A stretch of 13,449 nucleotides of DNA, from the NCBI GenBank assembly GCA_947478985.1, contig CANJYC010000020.1, positions 1 to 13,449 on the forward strand. The letters run 5' to 3'. The notes below the pieces were generated by a model that was not told the DNA's origin, ran no database searches, and was given only the letters and a program-made list of their open reading frames with translations. The position numbers were made by a program, and so were the translations under genes. Below, one piece after another: positions 10,723 through 13,449 of this stretch (positions are counted from its first letter, which is position 1; the number at the start of each line of letters is the position of its first letter). This stretch comes from Acidobacteriota bacterium (GTDB lineage: Bacteria; Acidobacteriota; Vicinamibacteria; Vicinamibacterales; UBA2999).

Positions 10723-13449
10723 CTACTGACTGGCCGCGGCGAGGGCGCTGCGCTCGGCCTGGGCTGAAGGAAATTCAAGAATGAAGCGCGTGCCCTGTCC
10801 GCTGGCACTCTGGCAATCGATGGCGCCCCGGTGCTCGCGCACGATGCCGTAGGCAATCGACAGCCCGAGCCCGGTGCCCAGCCCGATCGCCTTGGTTGTG
10901 AAGAACGGATCGTAGATGCGGGTCAGGTGCTCGCTGGGAATGCCGGATCCGGTATCGCCGACTTCCGTCACAATGCGGCCACTCTCGATGCGGGTCTTCA
11001 CCGACAGCCAGCCGCCGCTTGGCATCGCGTCCTTCGCGTTGAGGAACAGGTTCAGGAACACCTGCTGAAGCTTGTGCTCGAGGCCGACGACGATTGCGGG
11101 ACCTTCGACAAGTTCCCGCCGGACCGTGATGCGATGCAGTGCGAACTGGTGCTCGAGCAACGACAGCACGTCATTGACGACGACGTTGATGTCGACCGGG
11201 GCGAAGTCCGAATCACCTGAGGCGGCGGGCCGCGACAGGTTCAGCAGCCCGTTGACGATTTTGGCCGCACGGAAGGTCTGCCGTTCGATCTTCTCGAGAA
11301 GCTTCGTTCGTGGATCCCCGGGTTCCGCTCCCTCGAGCAGCATCTGGGTGAAACTGGAAATGCCCGTGAGCGGCGTATTGACCTCGTGCGCAACGCCCGC
11401 CGCAAGCAGCCCGATTGAGGCCATCTTCTCCGAGATCTGCAGCTGCTCTTCGAGCTGCACTCGGCGCGTGACGTCCTCGAGGATCACGATCGTCCCGACC
11501 GTATGCACCACCGAATCGTCGGACGTGCGCAGCGGCACAACGGCGACGTTGACGATAACGGTCGCCCCACCGAAGGCGAGAGGGATGCGCGAGAGTGTCG
11601 TGCCCTCCGGTGCGTCTCGGCGGGCCGTTCGAATCACGTCCACTAATCCCGCTCCGAACACGTCGCTCACGTTCTGCCCCACGGCGTCGGCGCCCGAGAT
11701 GCCGCAGAGCTGCGCCAGCGCACGGTTCCAGCGGATGATGCGATCCTCCACATCGACGACCAGCAGGCCATCGTCGAGCGACTCGAGGATGTTCTCGTTG
11801 AACGTACGCATCCGGTCGAGTTCGACGGCCTTCACGTGCAGCTGCCGGTACAGACGCGCGTTCTCAAGCGCGGTGGCCATCTGGCCGGCCACGGCCGCGA
11901 GCAACTCCATGTCCTCGCTGCTCAGCGGCTCTCCAGTGTCCTTGCGGCCGAGCGCCAGAATCGCGATCGTCCCTTCCTTCGCCACACACGGCACGAAGTA
12001 GTACAGCCCCGCATTGCGCGAGGAGGCGCTCTCTTCGACCGTGACCCTGGATGCAGAGAGCGGATCGTCAAGCGCGACGTGATGACCCAGCACCAGCCGC
12101 GCGCCGATGCCGGACGACTTGGGGAGCGGCGGGGGATGACCGCTGCCGAATCCGGCGGCCCGGACCGAACTGAACTGGGGCGCCTCCTCGTCTTCGAGCA
12201 TCAAGGCCATCCGGTCAACAACCAGTGTTTCGACCACGCGGGACACCAGCCGCTCGGACAATCGGTTCAGGTCGAGATCGCTGTTGAGGTCTCGCGCAAA
12301 CCCCACGAGCGCGCGCCGGTAGTCATAGCGATCGCGGTAGAACGCGCGGTCGAGCAGGTCCTGAATGGCCCTGGTTACCGGCGGTGCGAGCACGAAGGCG
12401 ACCAGCGTCACAAGAAACGCCATCAGCCAGTTATGGCCGCCGCTCTCGTACTGGAGGACAGGACGCTCGAGTCCCTGCAGCAGCACCACGTAGATGCCGA
12501 CGATCACGGCGATGGCGGCGCTGTAGACCAGCGAGCGCTTGACGATGACCTCGACGTCCATCAACCGATAGCGAACGATCGCGCAGGCATAGGTCAGCGG
12601 GAGGGCGCTGAGTGGAATGGCGGAGAGGCTCATCGGGAGCGACGGTTCCACGCCAGCGGCAAAAGGCAGTGCATACCCCAATGCAAATGGTGCTGCACCG
12701 AGCGCCGTCCCCCAGGTGATCCAGCGGAGCTGACGCCTGCCTGTCAAGGAGCTGATCTCCCCACGCGCCCGCGTGAGTGCAATCAAGCCGCCGACGAGGC
12801 ACGTGGCCAGATTGGCGAGCTCGAACCGATCGACGCTTTCGAGGACCGCAACCGCTGATGCCTCGCTGCCGCCGCGCGACATCGCGAGGATGCGTGCAAC
12901 TCCCAGCAGGGCGGCCGGAACATAGAGGGACGGCACCAGACTTCGACCCAGGAAGCCTGCCGCCCACGGTCTCGGCCGCTCAGGAAACACGAGGGTGAAG
13001 TGCAGAAACAGGGGCGGCAGCAGCAGCATCGACGCCACGTCGCCCCAGTAGAAAATCCAGTCGAGACGATCGAGGCGGCCGCTGAAGGAAAAGGTGAACA
13101 CGCCGAAGAACGCAACGGCCAGCCAGAAGAAGTGGAGGGTCGCAGGATCGCGAGGCCGTGTCAGCCGGACCGCACCGCCGACGAGCAGCGTGAAAACGCC
13201 AACGCCGGCCAGCAGGAAATACATGAACCCGGAACGGTTCGGCAGCGGCGCCATCCGTACATCGACGACATCGCGCGCACCCAGCCGCACAACGGTGTAG
13301 CGCACGGCCTCGCCGTCGCTCGCCTGGCGCAGTGCGGCAACAACATCCGACACCTGCTGAACCGGCTTGTTATCGATCGCCAGCAGCAGATCGCCGCTCT
13401 TCAGCCCGGCCGCTGCCGCCGATGTCCCGGCGGCAATCTCTGCCGCCAC
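10723..13449 (-). CDS. PDZ / multi-TM / GAF / PAS sensor histidine kinase, N-terminus cut by window edge
   Basis: At least 908 residues, open through the right edge, so the true start is probably outside. Order of parts: PDZ domain (about 5-68, AAAAGLKSGDLLLAIDNKPV); around nine hydrophobic segments (about 75-360) including the LFLHFTLVFPERPRPW block seen in bacterial 7TM-type sensor kinases; a GAF domain (about 390-530); a PAS domain (about 545-655, ESLDDGLLVVDVEDRIIRWN); HisKA with phospho-acceptor H688 in HEVNTP; and HATPase_c with N804, DTGSGIP (832-838) and GTGLGLS (858-864). All catalytic boxes look intact. It would autophosphorylate and pass phosphate to the NtrC-type regulator 13 bp downstream. 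A PDZ domain ahead of the membrane part implies sensing of a peptide or protein C-terminus, probably on the outer face. The TM-GAF-kinase plan recalls PrsK of exosortase systems, but the PDZ is extra. Confidence 0.95.
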   Translation of the reverse strand: MAAEIAAGTSAAAAGLKSGDLLLAIDNKPVQQVSDVVAALRQASDGEAVRYTVVRLGARDVVDVRMAPLPNRSGFMYFLLAGVGVFTLLVGGAVRLTRPRDPATLHFFWLAVAFFGVFTFSFSGRLDRLDWIFYWGDVASMLLLPPLFLHFTLVFPERPRPWAAGFLGRSLVPSLYVPAALLGVARILAMSRGGSEASAVAVLESVDRFELANLATCLVGGLIALTRARGEISSLTGRRQLRWITWGTALGAAPFALGYALPFAAGVEPSLPMSLSAIPLSALPLTYACAIVRYRLMDVEVIVKRSLVYSAAIAVIVGIYVVLLQGLERPVLQYESGGHNWLMAFLVTLVAFVLAPPVTRAIQDLLDRAFYRDRYDYRRALVGFARDLNSDLDLNRLSERLVSRVVETLVVDRMALMLEDEEAPQFSSVRAAGFGSGHPPPLPKSSGIGARLVLGHHVALDDPLSASRVTVEESASSRNAGLYYFVPCVAKEGTIAILALGRKDTGEPLSSEDMELLAAVAGQMATALENARLYRQLHVKAVELDRMRTFNENILESLDDGLLVVDVEDRIIRWNRALAQLCGISGADAVGQNVSDVFGAGLVDVIRTARRDAPEGTTLSRIPLAFGGATVIVNVAVVPLRTSDDSVVHTVGTIVILEDVTRRVQLEEQLQISEKMASIGLLAAGVAHEVNTPLTGISSFTQMLLEGAEPGDPRTKLLEKIERQTFRAAKIVNGLLNLSRPAASGDSDFAPVDINVVVNDVLSLLEHQFALHRITVRRELVEGPAIVVGLEHKLQQVFLNLFLNAKDAMPSGGWLSVKTRIESGRIVTEVGDTGSGIPSEHLTRIYDPFFTTKAIGLGTGLGLSIAYGIVREHRGAIDCQSASGQGTRFILEFPSAQAERSALAAASQ

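Noticed and set aside
10710..10856. Extended N-terminus of the response regulator
   Set aside because: These codons lie inside the 3' end of the kinase gene in another frame, and the receiver domain starts a few residues after ATG 10709.
1..13449. CRISPR array, tRNA/rRNA, insertion sequence, phage or toxin-antitoxin genes
   Set aside because: I saw no regularly spaced repeats, cloverleaf, transposase or integrase motifs, or small paired toxin-like frames beyond shadows. Reading by eye could miss a diverged small RNA.

Overview
This is a gene-dense, GC-rich window of about 13.4 kb with no mobile element, tRNA, rRNA or CRISPR array. Several traits together suggest an acidobacterium-like organism, perhaps of the Vicinamibacteria: a 65-residue bS21, a double zinc-ribbon protein beside it, a PDZ-fused multi-transmembrane histidine kinase with an NtrC-type partner, and GC-rich codon use. 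This taxonomic call is an inference from gene content, not from a marker comparison.

Layout. (1) 1-815, minus: the N-terminal two thirds of an M16 zinc protease, running off the left edge. (2) 953-2044, plus: 23S rRNA/tRNA adenine-C2 methyltransferase RlmN, with a TACAAT -10 box and a perfect inverted repeat just upstream of it. (3) 2094-3374, minus: PurD (GAR synthetase), convergent with rlmN. (4) 3429-4182, plus: a short transcription unit with its own promoter (TTGACG-17-TAGAAT), a structured leader, rpsU (bS21), a small double zinc-ribbon protein and a strong intrinsic terminator. (5) 4186-9218, plus: a five-gene unit with an extended -10 promoter. It encodes a single-domain STAS protein, a UbiA-family polyprenyl-phosphate phosphoribosyltransferase-like membrane enzyme, an unassigned coiled-coil protein with an Arg8 run and acidic tail, and two paralogous GT4-type glycosyltransferases. 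Four of these genes are tightly packed: STAS/UbiA overlap by 62 nt if the TTG start is right, and the last three are joined by 4-nt overlaps (GTGA, ATGA). (6) 9228-13449, minus: a two-component operon, PDZ/multi-TM/GAF/PAS histidine kinase then sigma-54-dependent NtrC-family regulator, 13 bp apart and convergent with the glycosyltransferases. The kinase runs off the right edge.

How the parts may work together. The unit at 4.2-9.2 kb looks like a lipid-linked glycan assembly cassette: an undecaprenyl/decaprenyl-phosphate-modifying UbiA enzyme, two glycosyltransferases and a coiled-coil protein that resembles the N-terminal linker region of glycan-modifying methyltransferases without the catalytic domain. 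The second glycosyltransferase has lost both of the usual donor-site positions (the Lys of the R-x4-K motif and the first Glu of E-x7-E), while the first keeps them. This suggests an active/degenerate pair. The STAS protein at the head of the operon has no kinase or phosphatase partner in view.

The least ordinary items are the glycosyltransferase pair with its coupled coiled-coil protein, and the rpsU leader. In that leader, repeated CACAC/GTGTG elements flank an unusually long Shine-Dalgarno in a region where most other genes have weak or no Shine-Dalgarno.
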